Shown here: piece by piece, positions 1-13,858 of the stretch | Position numbering within the stretch: the first letter of the stretch is position 1 | How the letters are laid out: the number at the start of each line of letters is the position of its first letter | Assembly (NCBI GenBank): GCA_028023455.1 | Contig: JAQFVV010006312.1 | Coordinates: 3,273,835-3,337,834 of the forward strand | Direction of reading: 5' to 3' | DNA from: Epiperipatus broadwayi | Lineage: Eukaryota > Onychophora > Udeonychophora > Euonychophora > Peripatidae | Length of the DNA: 64,000 bases | Made by a program: the position numbers and the translations under genes | Notes under the pieces: generated by a model | Databases searched by the model: none | What the model saw: only the letters and a program-made list of their open reading frames with translations | Told to the model about the DNA's origin: nothing

Positions 1-573
1 ATATTAAGTATCAAATGTATTTTTAAAAAAAAAATAGCTTTATTTAAATTTTCTAATCACATTCAACTATTAGTAATAGCACAAAGATTAGTATATGCAC
101 AACTTTTTGAGAGGTATTATTCTCCCCTCTTCTTTAGGTGTTGCTAGCCTGACCAGTGATAGTACTAGCATGGGAATCGAACCTGGACTCTTAGATTCTA
201 GAATAGTTTTTAATAAACTGAGATATCTTGCGAAATGCAACAGTTGGTAGAAATTTTATATACTTCTTTATGAAGTTTCTCTCAGTAGAGAAATCAGGAA
301 AAACTTCATAATAAGAATATGAAATTTCCACTGATTGTTGCTTTTGAAAAGATGGCTCAGTTGGTTTAGAGAGCTACCATAAAATTCACTATTCAAAAAT
401 ATAAGAATGTAGGTTCCATTCCCATGCCACTACTCTCACTAATTGGGTCAACAACTTCAGAAGAAGAGATGAGTGCATATACTAACCTGTGTGGTATTAC
501 TAACAGTTGAATGTGATTGGAAAATTTAAATAAAGTTTTTTTTCTTTTCTAAATACATTCAATACATAATATT
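1..573. repeat. Large foldback made of two inverted tRNA-like SINE copies
   Basis: The block is an imperfect inverted repeat with arms of roughly 240-280 bp around a centre near 287. The end of the right arm (TACATTCAATACATAATATT) is the reverse complement of the first ~20 bases, so the element may continue past the window edge. The plus-strand arm has a tRNA-type A box (TGGCTCAGTTGG, 353-364) and a near B box (GGTTCCATTCC, 412-422). The minus-strand arm has a perfect B box (GGTTCGATTCC) but a decayed A box. I infer two copies of one Pol III SINE family in head-to-head inversion, or a foldback that captured one. No protein-coding content is visible. Confidence 0.7.
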
Positions 574-1525
574 AAATGATGGAAATAATCTAATATATAA
601 ATACGAATAGTGAGTTATACTTCAATTAGTAAAAACAATAATTTATTTTTATATACCTTATCATATAATAAAATAAAGCAAAATATTGAAACTTATTAAG
701 TTAAAAAGATTAAAAAAATTAAACGTTTTTAATATAATAATAGCAGTGAAAAAAATGTTATTGAATGATTTATTTTTTTATTTTTTCAAAAAAGTATTTT
801 TGGATACATAGGTCTCAGTCAATGGCAGTAGCAAAGTGTTACATGAAATAAATCTATTCTTAATATTAACTCTTCAGAAAATAGCCCTACTAACCAACCT
901 ATCATGAAAAATATGTCACATATAATAATTAACTGAAAATATATCTTATTAAATTAGTTATCTTTATGAATGACCAATGAATTATTCAACAAAAATTTAA
1001 ATAGGAATCATATAAAAAAAACAACAAATACTTCAAGAATAGTGAAATCTGAATTTTGTTGAAAAATAAAACTGAGTAACTATCCAAATACTGAAAATTA
1101 ATTTAAGTTGATAATATATTTTATAACAAAAATATCATTGTAAAAAGCAATAAAATAAAACATTAGTTTGCAATGAGATGGTATATTTGCCATAGGAGAA
1201 ATGACATCATATTCTATATTAAATAAAATTCACTCTGGGTCAAAACTATGAAAAATTATATCGACATAAGTTACACAACTGAATATTTTTTGAAAAAAAA
1301 AAGGTATTTGAAGATAAGCATACCTTTATGCACATATAATTTAAATGATAAGCAAAGCAGAGATGGTTAATATATTTTATGCAAAGTGAATATATTTTAT
1401 TTTCTAGATCATTTTAAAGATAGCTAGAAACACTTCCTTATTTCTGTTATATAATTCACTAATATAATAAAGGTAATAACAATGCATTATTAAATTTTTT
1501 TCAGAAAAAAATAAGTACGTGAAGT
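574..1525. other. AT-rich unassigned DNA
   Basis: Low-complexity AT-rich sequence with homopolymer runs. I see no convincing exon, RNA gene or element boundary. Confidence 0.6.
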
Positions 1526-1662
1526 AAACTAAACAAATAATTGTCAAGCATTGGTGGTCAAGAGGTCAGCGACAGCTGCTTTACAAGCAGTTGTCCCAGG
1601 TTAGTGGGTTCACTCCCCAGCTGATGCTATGACACTTGAAAAAAAAAACTAAACAAATAATT
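1526..1662 (+). mobile_element. tRNA-derived SINE with 17-bp target-site duplication
   Basis: The insertion is bounded by a 17-bp direct repeat, AAACTAAACAAATAATT, at 1526-1542 and 1646-1662. The body (1543-1645) has an A-box-like segment around TGGTCAAGAGG, a B-box-like GGGTTCACTCCCC near 1608, the 3' signature GATGCTATGACA and an A-rich tail. This is the standard outcome of LINE-mediated retroposition of a Pol III transcript. A second SINE at 24,335-24,424 shares the GATGCTATGACA end. The perfect duplication suggests a fairly recent insertion. Confidence 0.85.
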
Positions 1663-2690
1663 TATGAATACTTTATACATTTTGTAAAATGTATAAAATC
1701 TATTTAAAAAAAAAAAATTGTAAAATTTGTTTAGTTTATTTGTAATATCTCATTCAATTCATTTTTTAGAAGAATTCTCTAACGCCAAAAAATGAAATTA
1801 TATTGGTTTAAATAAATATAACACTATTCTTTAAAAACGCATTTTTTTTGTTTTTTTTCCACAACAAATTATGACACAATGCAGTCAGGTATATCAGAGA
1901 TGAAAATTCAAATACTTTTAGAAAGGATTCTGACGGATATTAGAACCTACATAGAAGAAATAATGTATATTGTCTCCCATCATCTTAAGAATCAAAAGGA
2001 CTTGATATATTTATAAAAAAATATTGATATAATACTGATGTCTAAAAATCTTAATAAAAGAGAATTTATGATGTCATTCAAATATTACCTGTTAAATAGA
2101 GATCAATAGACTTCAGGCTATGAACACTGTTAATCGATTCTTATGTGCAAATACAACAGATAAGGGGACAATGTTTTCAATTCAAAACAACAATATGTAT
2201 TATTTTGAAGGAGAAAAAATAGGTATTTTAGAAAATATTATTTATCATGGATAAATGGATTATTACATAATAGCAATGCTACAAAATAAATGTCTGAACA
2301 AATATTATCCATAACTTCCATTATGGAATAATTATCACTATTGCATTTAATATTAAAAAATGCAAATGTTAAAAACAACAATTATATCAATGATATATAT
2401 ATATATGAGTGACCACCTGCCATTTAAAAATATTTATTGATTGAGAGTGCTGAATATTAATAGCGCATGTGTGAAAGGTAGTTTACTTCCATCTAAATTA
2501 TATATATATATATAGTATTATTTCCGGGAGCTTCCGTGTAGTAATAATATAATAGCTAAATATCTGACTTTTCATTACGATAAGAAGTACTTTCCTCAGA
2601 ACTTCTGTCACAAATCATAAGAATGTGTGTGGTGAGATTTAAAATCATTCATTTTTTCTATGTTATTTTCTGCTCATTCTCAAATTCTAT
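1663..2690. other. AT-rich unassigned DNA with short (AT)n tracts
   Basis: Two short (AT)n tracts (about 2393-2406 and 2500-2515) bracket an ~90 bp segment of higher complexity that could be a small inserted element, but I cannot define its ends or identify it. No coding region is supported. Confidence 0.5.
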
Positions 2691-3400
2691 TGGTTGAGAA
2701 GGTTGAAAAAATATTTTATTCTCCAATAAATTTTTTTATATATTTTTAATTTTCTTCAATTCACACTTTTTTTTATTTATGCTCTTAAGCCTCTTAAATA
2801 TCTCTATAGCTTCCCTTAGCAATCTCTGGTCATGTTGTTCAATTTTTGACAGAATATGTTTTATTAATGAAAATTGATGTCATGATTAGTTAATTTAATG
2901 TGTGAATAAATTGATTGATGAATTGGATTTTTCTCTAATTGCCAAAATGTGTTCTTTTTTTCTTAGATTTATTCTATGATTGGTTTGTCTGATGTTTGAA
3001 TGTGAACAAGCTCCACATGGAATTTTATATATACCATGACACTCCAAAAGAATTTTATCTTTAGGGCATGAAAATATTTCATTATTTTTTTAATGTAGTA
3101 TAAACTGTGTGGATATTTTTCTTTTAACACATTACAAATTTTATTAGTTACTTCCTTTACTTATGGCAGAACTGTCTTAATTTCTAAAGTATTAAAATCT
3201 TTTTTCTTTTAATATAAAAAAGTTCTATTAATAATCTTGTGATTAAAGCTATTAAAAAATCATTTTTTAGTAACATAGATATCTTGGTGAAAATTGCTAT
3301 CACCAGAAAGTTCTGAAAATAATTGTGCTGGATGGTGATGAGAAGAAAATGTAGTTATCTCCCAGTATGTGTTTGTTTTTTATACATATCATGGGATAAA
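2690..3400 (-). pseudogene. Decayed Penelope-like element: linker and GIY-YIG endonuclease remnant
   Basis: Translation of the minus strand gives scattered matches to the C-terminal half of PLE proteins. Around 3060-3190 a segment resembling the linker (TVLP.VKEV..KICNVL, then NIHTVYTTLKK) is followed at about 2950-3035 by a GIY-YIG start (HGIYKIPCGACSHSNIRQ, then TNHRINLR). PLEs use this endonuclease for target-primed integration. Stops and frameshifts run throughout and no intact ORF remains; the reverse transcriptase core is not recognisable. The fit of GIYKIPC followed by an R-rich helix is good, so I am fairly confident of the family but not of the exact ends. Confidence 0.65.
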
Positions 3401-5120
3401 GAACCACCCTTTTTTCTTTCAATTAAAACATATAAGAATGAAAATAATAATTTTTTAGCAGTAACTCAATTTAAAATATTTGTTTATGTCCATTAATTCA
3501 CAATATTTTATTAATAGTATCTCTAGTAAACGAATATACAATATTAATCAAGTATATATGTGTGGAGATGGTACTCTGGACCAACTGATGAGTGCTGGTT
3601 TAGCACAAAATGCATATATTGGTGATTATTTATCTTTTCAACATATGTATGATCAGGTGGACAGCAATATGAGATGGATTGGAGAGTTGAGGGTTGTGTG
3701 AATGTCTGATTTCGAATCCCTTATATACTACATATATATCTGTATGTGCAGGTGTAAGCCTGTACAGTGTATTAATTTAAATATTAATCAAGATAAGTTT
3801 GAAAAATAAATTTTTTATTCTCCACAAAGAAAATAATTTATTTATTACCATTCTGGAAAGGAAATATATAGGAATTGTCTTATATGAAACAAGTATCTCT
3901 CTAAAAGCAAATTTCCCAAATGGAAAGCAATGCATGCAAAAAAAAAAAAAGAAAAAAATTGCACATTTATATAAAAATAAAACTAGAGGAATTATCAAGT
4001 GGAATTTTTATAAAATATTTCAACTTAGTATTTTAAGAACAAAGATGTAAACATAGTCCTACTTTAGTGATATCTGTTTTTATTTAAAATATTTTAGTTT
4101 ATTAAAACTTTTAAGATGTTAACTAATAAGAAAAATTCAAATACTGTAATTTGCTCTTTCAGTAAGATGAAACGTTTAATCTTTTTTGTATATTACTTTA
4201 AAAAATAATTCTATAATTTAATAGTTATTTGTATTTATGTTTTCATTATTATAGAATATAACAATCCAGTGTTCTAAAAAAATATTATTATAGATAATTT
4301 TTTATTATTTATTTATATGTTGTTGTTTTTTTTATCAAAAAAGAAAAGGTTGTCATCGATGAGCCACCATATCTCACTGGATGGCACCGTTTTCACGCTA
4401 AAACACATAAAAATGTCATTTCCGCAGCCGACACATTCGAACCTACATTGTCTATAATACAACTTTTTTGTTGTGCTACAGATTGCAGGCCTCTATGTCA
4501 CATTGCAGTGCAGCATGTATGTTGCATCACAGCAAATATATTTTCCAAATTCGCACAGTTTATAAAAAGTTTACGGCTTGGGGAGAGAGTGTGTTTATTT
4601 GAATTGGATGGAAATGTTGTTTTCATTGGATTTTTTTTTATTTTAAAGTATTGAAATGTTCAGATTTTGTAAAATAATAATTAACAGACTTTTTACACCA
4701 TAGTGTATTGAAGTTTTAAGTAGTAAATGTTGACGCGATATATGTATAAAGAAAGTTGGAATTAGGTAACACGTCAAGTAACGTACTGTTCGTAACATTC
4801 CATGAGACAATTTAAGATTGTACCATGTGTATATTTTTGAAATAGAAAAGAGCGTTAACACAAAAATATCCAGTAAGAAAAAAAAAATTGTACACTGTTT
4901 TTTTAAATGTCATAAAAAGCATATATTATAAACATTTTATATATATATTTGTCGTTGTTTAAAAAAGTTTTAGTTTTTTTTCTTTTCTCCGACTACTGTT
5001 ATTCTTTGTTGAATATAGTTTACATTTATTGTTGTCATTTATTTTATAGATGTTAGTAAAAAAAAATATTTACAAAAATACGATTTTGATATTTTTCATT
5101 TTAGCATTACAAACAACAGA
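3401..5120. other. Unassigned AT-rich DNA
   Basis: Short ORFs here have low-complexity translations and no recognisable domain. A stretch near 4365-4445 is less AT-rich and contains a B-box-like CATTCGAACC, perhaps an old SINE, but too diverged to call. Confidence 0.5.
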
Positions 5121-5166
5121 ACACTAACCCTAAACCTAACCCTAAAACTAACCCTAAACCTAACTG
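5121..5166. repeat. Interstitial telomere-like CCCTAA tract
   Basis: Seven or so degenerate units of the CCCTAA/CCTAA type (ACTAACCCTAAACCTAACCC and so on) lie in tandem. TTAGGG is the common metazoan telomere repeat; here units are mixed lengths, as in interstitial telomeric sequences left by break repair or fusion. It is far too short to be a real telomere. Confidence 0.7.
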
Positions 5167-7490
5167 TAACAACTTTTACTTTTAGTTGTCATTCTATTTG
5201 AAATAAAAAATAGTGGTAATATGTGTTTGTCTGTAAAAAAAAAAAAAAATTAAAACAAAGACCAAAAAAGCAAAAAATAGTGATAACACAATAATATCTG
5301 TTTTTCTGTAGGAATAAAATGTAAAAGAAAGAGTAAGAAATTTTACTTTTTATTCCGATTATGAGTTTTTAAACCACAAAAAAAAAAAAGAGCTGTAACC
5401 CCAACAAAAAAATCTCCGATAGAAAATTGATTTTTCTAATAAAAAGCAAACTAAAAAAGACTAATCAATTTGTAATTTGTTTATTTTATTTTAAAGTTAT
5501 TATTATTATCATTTAATTTGTATACGTTAATAAAAAATAATATTTAAAATTAAATAATATTTAAAAAAGACAATTTTCTTTTGTTTTTATTTTTGCATTA
5601 CAAAAAATATATCAAAATGATTATAATTAATGGCCTGGGGATGATCATATTTTATAGTTTAAGCATGAAAACTGCACTATCGAGTGGGATATGGTAGCTA
5701 TTCGACAACAACCAAAGAAAATTGCAAGTGAGTTAGTTACATATCAGAATATATGTTTGCTTGTATATAAAATTTTAATATTAACTGAATTAGTATCTAT
5801 TTTAAGTAATAACTCATATGTATACAAAAGTCACAACTTCTTTTATATATTTTATTTATTTATACCAAAAAAGAAATAAAGTAATTTCTATCAGATTATG
5901 ATTACTATTGACAATAATTTTATTAGTTAATTTTGAGTAATATTATTATATAAACTCTATTCCTAATAATCTCTGATATAGAATGGTGTTTTCATTTGTA
6001 TATTTTTTTATAATTTTTTCTAAGCATTTGATTTAATTCTCCATTTAAAAAAATTGCATTTGAAAAGGGATTTATATTTAGATCTTCTTTCATGTCTATG
6101 TTATAAAAGTGCTTTCTAAAATTTAATTATCCAATTATTTATTTTTATATTCAAATTGTATGTTATTCATAACATTAACATACTATTTGAAAATATTAAG
6201 GGAGATTATTACTATGATTATCATCATTCATGTAATTTTACTTACTGGTTCCCGGAAAGAAGTAACGTAATTATTACTATTTATGTAGTATAATATTAAA
6301 TATTTTGCATGTAGAATTTACATCAGTTAGACTGCTGATATATGCATTTATACTTTTTTTAAATTAACCTTTAAAACTTCTGTCATTTTTTATTATTTCA
6401 CCTGGTGAGAGTTTTTTAAAACACTCCAACTTTTCATTTTTTGTATAAAATATTTATTTTAATAATGAAAATTGATTTCTTTTTAGTTAATAAGTAAATA
6501 ATATTTTTAAAAGTACTATTTAACCCTTTAAATATTTAACAAAATGAATTGTAAATAATAACAATGTATGTTACATGCCATCAGCTAAGTTAATGAAAAT
6601 TAATGAATGAATTTTTAATTTAAGTTTTGTTTGAACAAAGATAGATTTGGGATAAGTCTATCAAATTCTGATTTAAAATGTATTTAGTTTATAGCTATTA
6701 CAATATTTGAAAATTTTTTAATATTATGTCTGTTTTGACAGTTGATGGGCATTAGTGATGAGTTTTATTCACATGGAGTGTTGTCAAGAAAAAACAACAC
6801 TTTATAATACATCTTTCCTTAGAAGATGAGTAAAGAGGATTTGTTTACTGTTCATAAGATACTGACCAATGCAGACTTTTTTCATTTAAAAAATCAATAA
6901 AAGTAGTACAAAAAATGTATTTTATTTTAAAAATCTTACACTTATATGACTTACAATAATGCCAAAATAGAATATTAAAGCCACAAAACTACCACACTTT
7001 CTCTCAGGGGAATATGCAATGATTCTAAACAAGTATGAACATAATAGAATTAAGGATAGAAACTTCATTTATTGAGAAAGTAAATGCATTTGTTACTTTT
7101 TAAAGTGTATGATGCTAAACCTCAGGGAAGAGAGCTTTTTTTTCTCATTCCTTAATATCTATTATAGCCATTGGAGGCTTTATTGTCATTATTCATTTGT
7201 TTTAGGAGATTCAAGAAAGTGTTTTACTTGATTATTTCTTTGGTTATGAACTTAGTTTGAACTTTATGCTTAGAGACATTTCTCTTAGTGTTTAAACAAA
7301 AGCTATTGATTTTATACAAAACTATCTTATCTATTTCATATCTATTTCATTTTAGTAGTATTTATGTGTACTCATGGTCAGTATATCCAGGTGCATGTCT
7401 TTTAGTAGCTGTGCTATGATAATGACTGATATAAAAATACCTATTCATCTAAATTATAAATAAGTGATAAGCTCGATCACATACACACAT
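5167..7490. other. Unassigned AT-rich DNA
   Basis: No domain-bearing ORF, RNA gene or element end recognised. Homopolymer and AT-rich low-complexity sequence dominates. Confidence 0.5.
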
Positions 7491-7535
7491 ATATACATTT
7501 AGAGAGAGAAAAATATAGATGGATAGACACATAGA

Positions 7536-9310
<1,775 letters not shown>

Positions 9311-9322
9311 CAATTATTAATA

Positions 9323-10207
9323 ATGACTATGAGTTGTCCCGTTGAATACTCACAAAGAAAAAAAACCCCTCAAGTTTTATTTTGTATGGATTTGAAGCCA
9401 GATAGAGAAAAGGAAATGCAGATAATTCAGGTTTATGTCCCAACAAGTTCTCATAGTGATGAAGTAGTAGAAGATTTTTATATGGATGTACAAAAGACTT
9501 TTGATCAGAGTAAACAACATTTTAAAATTGTTATGGGAGACTTTAATGCTAGAATTGGTAGACAAATGAAAGATGAAATTGCTGTAGGTAATTTTGGTTA
9601 TGGTAATAGAAATGAGAGAGGACATAGACTTGTGGAGTTTGCAGAAAAAGAAAAACTTTATATTATGAATTCATTTTTTGAGAAAAATGTTAAAAGGAAA
9701 TGGACATGGAAGCATCCAAATGAAGGTACAGCAGAATTGGATTATATTTTGACTAACAGAAAATACATATTTCAAGATTGTAATGTTCTTAATAAATTTA
9801 ACACAGGAAGTGATCATCGATTAGTAAGGTGTAAGTTACGTGTTAATGTAAAACTAGAGAGACAAAAATTATTAAGAAAAACAATATTTACAGTTGATAT
9901 TCCTAATCTTCAGAAACATTCTAATGAATTTAAATTAGACCTTACAAATAGGTTTCAAGTGTTAGGAGATTTTGATCATGATTCAGATTTGAATGAAATT
10001 AATATGAAAATAACTGATACACTTTTAAAAACTGCAACAGACATAGCTGGTAGAAAAAAGCAGCAATTGACTAATAAAATTTCTACTGAGACTAGAGAAT
10101 TTATGAAAAAAAGAAGGAATATGAAGATATACAAAAATGATGTATTAAAAAGAATTGAATATCTCAAATTTTGTAAAATGGTAAGAAAAGAGTTGAAAAT
10201 GATATAA
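9323..10207 (+). pseudogene. RTE endonuclease portion (APE-like), truncated
   Basis: The 294-residue open frame carries the second half of an exonuclease-endonuclease-phosphatase fold. Visible are IIQVYVPT (residues 34-41), the active-site GDFNAR (72-77), WTWKHPNEG near 127-135 and the terminal catalytic SDHRLV (163-168). This enzyme nicks target DNA to prime reverse transcription. The expected N-terminal strand with the metal-binding Asn/Glu is absent, so the first methionine is probably not the original start. The lysine-rich C-terminal part is the linker to the RT. A frameshift ends the frame; the linker continues in another frame to about 10,490. Confidence 0.8.
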
Positions 10208-11692
10208 GAAAGTATAACTGTGAAATAGCAAGGAAAGCTGTAGAAACAAATAAAAGTCTCAAAAATGTTAAACAACATTTTGGTATTGGTAGGAAATTTA
10301 TATCTGCAATAAGAAAAAAAGATGGAATTATTACTAAAAAGAGAGATGACATCATGAAATTGGTAGAAGATTTTTATCAAGAATTATATAGTAATAAAGA
10401 ACAAATACCTCCTATATATATTACATATTCCGAATTGCCAAGAATTTTAAAAGAAGAAGTGAGACATGCAATTAAGTGTATGAAGAAAGGCTCCAGGAAA
10501 TGATGGAATTATAATTGATATATTAAAAGAAGCAGGTGAAGAAATTGAAACAATTTTAACAAAGTTATATACTAAATGTCTAAATGATAAAGATGTACTG
10601 GAAGATTGGAAGAATGCAGTAATAATATTAATATTTAAAAAAGGTGATAAAGAAGATATTAGAAATTACAGACCTATCACCCTTTTATCAGTTTTATATA
10701 AAATTTTTACCAAGATAATTACAACTCGTCTACAGAGAACTTTGGATTTTCACCAACCAAGAGAACAAGCTGGATTTAAAAGTGGTTTTAGTACAATAGA
10801 TCATATCCAGGTATTGAGAGAAGTCATAGAAAGGACAAATGAATATGAGTTGTCATTATGTTTTGGATTTGTAGATTATGAAAAGGCATTTGATTCTATA
10901 CACATTTCTTCAGTGATTAAAGCATTGGATCATCAAGGTATAGATCCAGGATATTGTCATATTTTAAAGAATATTTATAAAAATGCAACAGCAACATTTA
11001 GATTACATAATGATACTGGAAAAATCAACACTGAGAAAGGTGTAAGACAAGGTGACTCCATATCTCCAAAACTCTTTACAGCAGTGCTGCAAGAAGTATT
11101 TTGTGGATTAAAATGGGAAACTAAAGGAGTGAAAGTAAATGGAGAGTATTTAAGTCATTTAGATTTCGCAGATGATGTAGTTGTTTTTGCAAATAATGCT
11201 TCAGAGCTGCAGGAAATGTTGCAGGAGTTAGCAGATGAAAGTAGAAAAGTAGGACTAAAGATAAATGTTAAAAAAACTAAAGTAATGTTTAATCGATTTG
11301 CTCAAAATATGAAAATAAAGATTGATTATGAAGAATTAGAAGAAGGTAACCTTGGTCAGATTATTAATACAGATGGAAACATAATGGAGGAAATTAATCA
11401 TAGAATTAAACTTGGTTGGAGTGCTTTTGGTAGAAATAACTTGATACTAAAAGGAAATATGCCTATGTGTTTGAAAAGAATGTTTTTTAACAAATGTATT
11501 TTGCCAGTTCTTACTTATGGATCTGAGACTTGGACACTTAATAGAAGAGCAATACAGAGACTTCAGACCACTCAAAGGAGTATGGAGAGATGTATGTTGG
11601 GAGTAACAAGAAGAGATCGAAAATGCAATGTATGGGTAAGACAACAAACATGTGTTACTGACCTTATTGAAAAAATTAAAAGATTGAAATAG
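10208..11692 (+). pseudogene. RTE reverse transcriptase portion, frameshifted
   Basis: The N-terminal RT segment lies in shifted frames (about 10,490-10,741), where an APGNDG-type motif is broken by a frame change near 10,497 and a YRPITLLS motif is readable near 10,670. The main open frame (10,742-11,692, 316 aa) holds motif A FVDYEKAFD (residues 43-51), motif B GVRQGDSISP (100-109) and motif C FADD (142-145), with both metal-binding aspartates kept. The C-terminal region has the SETWTL and MLGVTRRD blocks usual for these LINEs. A TAG at 11,690 sits where the family has tryptophan (before SWAGHIARR), and homology runs on to about 11,920. Confidence 0.85.
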
Positions 11693-11972
11693 AGTTGGGC
11701 TGGACATATTGCTAGAAGAGATGATAATAGATGGACAATTGGAATTTTAAACTGGATTCCAAGAGATTGTAAAAGACCCAAAAAGAGACCACATGTGAGA
11801 TGGATGGATGAAATAAGAAAATGTGCAGGGGTGTTGTGGAGAAGAGAAGCTAAAGATTGGAGAAGATGGATTAAACTTGGAGAGATCTCCATCCTGCAGT
11901 GGATTGATAATGGTCGATGATGATGATGATGATGATGAAATGCATTGAGGCCTGTGTAGTCTAAAGTATACA

Positions 11973-12062
11973 TATATATTAAACGGAAACAGACAACATC
12001 TAACTGCTAAACAATCATTATGAGCGGTCGGAGGTTGTCTGCTTCCGCTTAGTTTATATATA
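11973..12062. repeat. Small foldback element
   Basis: Arms 11,973-12,000 and 12,031-12,062 are imperfect reverse complements (TATATATTAAACGGAAACAG against its complement), with a loop of about 30 bases. It follows directly on the RTE 3' end. It looks like a MITE-type hairpin; no target duplication can be told from the flanking TA repeats. Confidence 0.6.
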
Positions 12063-12504
12063 TTGGGACAAATATTGTATAGTAGATAAAATTATGGATA
12101 ATTTTCACTAAAATGTTTTATGGCTTATAAATATTGTAATTAGCAGTAAAAAAAAGATTAATCATGCTAAATTGTAATTTATCATTGTTTTCTATTTTGA
12201 TTTATTAAAAAAAAAATATCAAAATCTAATTTATCATCGTTTCTATTCATCCATTCGTCTATATTCTGTTTGTCTATCTATTTATTAGTCTATCTATCTA
12301 ATTTCCTGTCTGACAGTGCACATATTCATCAATCTATCTATTTCCCCATTTAACCAACTACTCACTTACTTGTCTACCTTTTTACTGACATACATATGTA
12401 TATATTAATGTAAGATAATACTCATACAAGGTTAAATACAATATTTTAACAATATTTATTGTACTAAGTATTTTTTTTATCATGGTCAATCTGGTGAGAA
12501 CATT
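12063..12504. other. Unassigned DNA
   Basis: AT-rich with TCTATCTATC-like degenerate microsatellite pieces near 12,240-12,380. No gene seen. Confidence 0.5.
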
Positions 12505-12910
12505 ATTTTTTTGCTAATTTGAATACTATTAATTGCTGATTTATTATGTACTCATTTTGTGTAATGAACCACACCTCTTTTATTTTGTGTTTGTTTCTCT
12601 CTTCACATATAACTCTGTAAGCATTTGGATCATATTCTCTTTTGTGAATAAGAAATATAGATGAATTAGATTTTTCAGGCTTAATATTAGATTTCTTATG
12701 TTGAGTTATTCTGGTTCTAAGATTTGCCCTTTTCTCCATGATATACATAAGGCCAGTCTTTTGGCTGATTCAGTATTAAAATTATGTTTTGTTGTATGAA
12801 CTTGTTTAAATTTATGGGAGTTCTAAATCCTACATTAAATTTGTCTGAGCATATTTGAGCTATTTTATTAGACAAATGTGATAGATATGCCAGATCAATC
12901 CAGCTTTTAA
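12505..12910 (-). pseudogene. Penelope-like element fragment: linker and GIY-YIG endonuclease
   Basis: On the minus strand, 12,840-12,910 reads LSHLSNKIAQICSDKFNVGF with one frame break, which fits the PLE linker between RT and endonuclease. It is followed by a decayed GIY start and an 81-aa open frame (12,503-12,748) with LRTRITQHKK, NSSIFLIHKREYDPNAY and VICEERNKHK, matching the helix containing the conserved Arg and His and the C-terminal part of GIY-YIG domains in PLEs. The remainder of the element is absent. The single open frame is only the tail of a dead copy. Confidence 0.6.
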
Positions 12911-13151
12911 TTATTTTGGTTCTGAATTACCCTATATATCCATATGTGCATGTATTCTTTAATATGGTTGGGGGGGGTAATCATTTTGTATTGGAGTGCA
13001 TTGTGGGCTTTACTTTAATTTTGAATCTAGATATTGAATTAGATTATTATCTTCCAGGCTCAACTGTTTAATTAAAGCCTGAATTTGTGTTCAAATCTCT
13101 GAGCATGTGGTTAAGGTGCAAAAGACATTGTCCACCTAATATATATATATA

Positions 13152-13377
13152 TGTTAAAACGAAGATTTGCACGGGTTAAATATATAAAATACATATTTTG
13201 CGGGTTCATCCATGTTAATAACTTTTAATATAAATATACTGATGTTTCAACTTGGTCACACAAGTAACTCTGTGGATGACTTGTGTGACCAAGTCGAAAT
13301 GTCAGTATATTTTTATTAAAAGTTTTTAACATGGATGAACCCGCAAAATATGTATTTTATATATATATATATATATG
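13152..13377. mobile_element. Foldback MITE, copy 1
   Basis: Arms 13,186-13,265 and 13,279-13,358 are near-perfect reverse complements (80 bp each) around a 13-nt loop. The left side carries an extra unpaired leader (TGTTAAAACGAAGATTTGCA onward), also present in copy 2 at 36,361. Both copies are bounded by (AT)n, which suggests insertion into TA-rich target sites. It has no coding capacity and must be mobilised in trans. Confidence 0.85.
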
Positions 13378-13820
13378 GAATTTTGTTGTGTGTTTAATAT
13401 AGGATCAATTATATTTGTCTCTATGTAAGTCAGAGTTTGTCTCTCAATGATTCCACTATTGGATAAGGCCATTGGCCAAGACTGTCATCTTATATTCTTG
13501 TCCTTTGTATGTAGCCATGATATTGTTGTCTTTCCAATTTAAGAACCTTATAATAAATTCCTTTCTACATTATCACTTTGTCTATATATCTATCCATCTA
13601 TTCACTGACCCATTAAGTTATCTATCAACCAACCAATCCATCTCTTCACCTATTTATGTAAATATAAATCAATTTTATAGAGTAAATTTATCTGAATACG
13701 TTACTAGGATACTTTACAAGTCAGATTCTAACAAATCATTGTTTTTCCCAAGATAGCATTCTGGCAACTTTACTATTTAGTATATATATATATATTTTCC
13801 CATAAAAAGTGTATTAGGTT

Positions 13821-13858
<38 letters not shown>

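Larger units (their letters stand above)
9320..11937 (+). mobile_element. RTE-type non-LTR retrotransposon, 5' truncated, broken
   Basis: The block encodes, in order, the C-terminal two thirds of an APE-type endonuclease, a linker and a reverse transcriptase, and ends in a (GAT)n tail at about 11,918-11,937. RTE-clade LINEs typically have this single short endonuclease-RT polyprotein and a short-repeat tail. The N-terminal part of the endonuclease is missing or unrecognisable upstream of 9320. Frameshifts near 10,207 and 10,497 and an in-frame TAG at 11,690 break the frame, so this copy is dead. Clade assignment rests on domain order, motif wording and tail type. Confidence 0.85.

Noticed and set aside
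1543-1645. A genuine tRNA gene
   Set aside because: A- and B-box-like sequences are present but there is no cloverleaf acceptor stem, and the A-tail and target duplication show a SINE.
3480-4050. Short ORFs at 3,480-3,701 and 3,799-4,050
   Set aside because: No domain, AT-driven composition and overlap with frames on the other strand; indistinguishable from chance.
9377-11973. Minus-strand ORFs across the RTE element
   Set aside because: They are shadows of the plus-strand endonuclease-RT frames, which carry all the motifs.
13186-13358. Hammerhead-like core in the foldback MITE (GATGACTTG...CAAGTCGAAA)
   Set aside because: CTGA is TGGA, and two extra bases separate the would-be stem II from GAAA; in copy 2 the opening core is absent. 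The resemblance comes from the palindrome itself.
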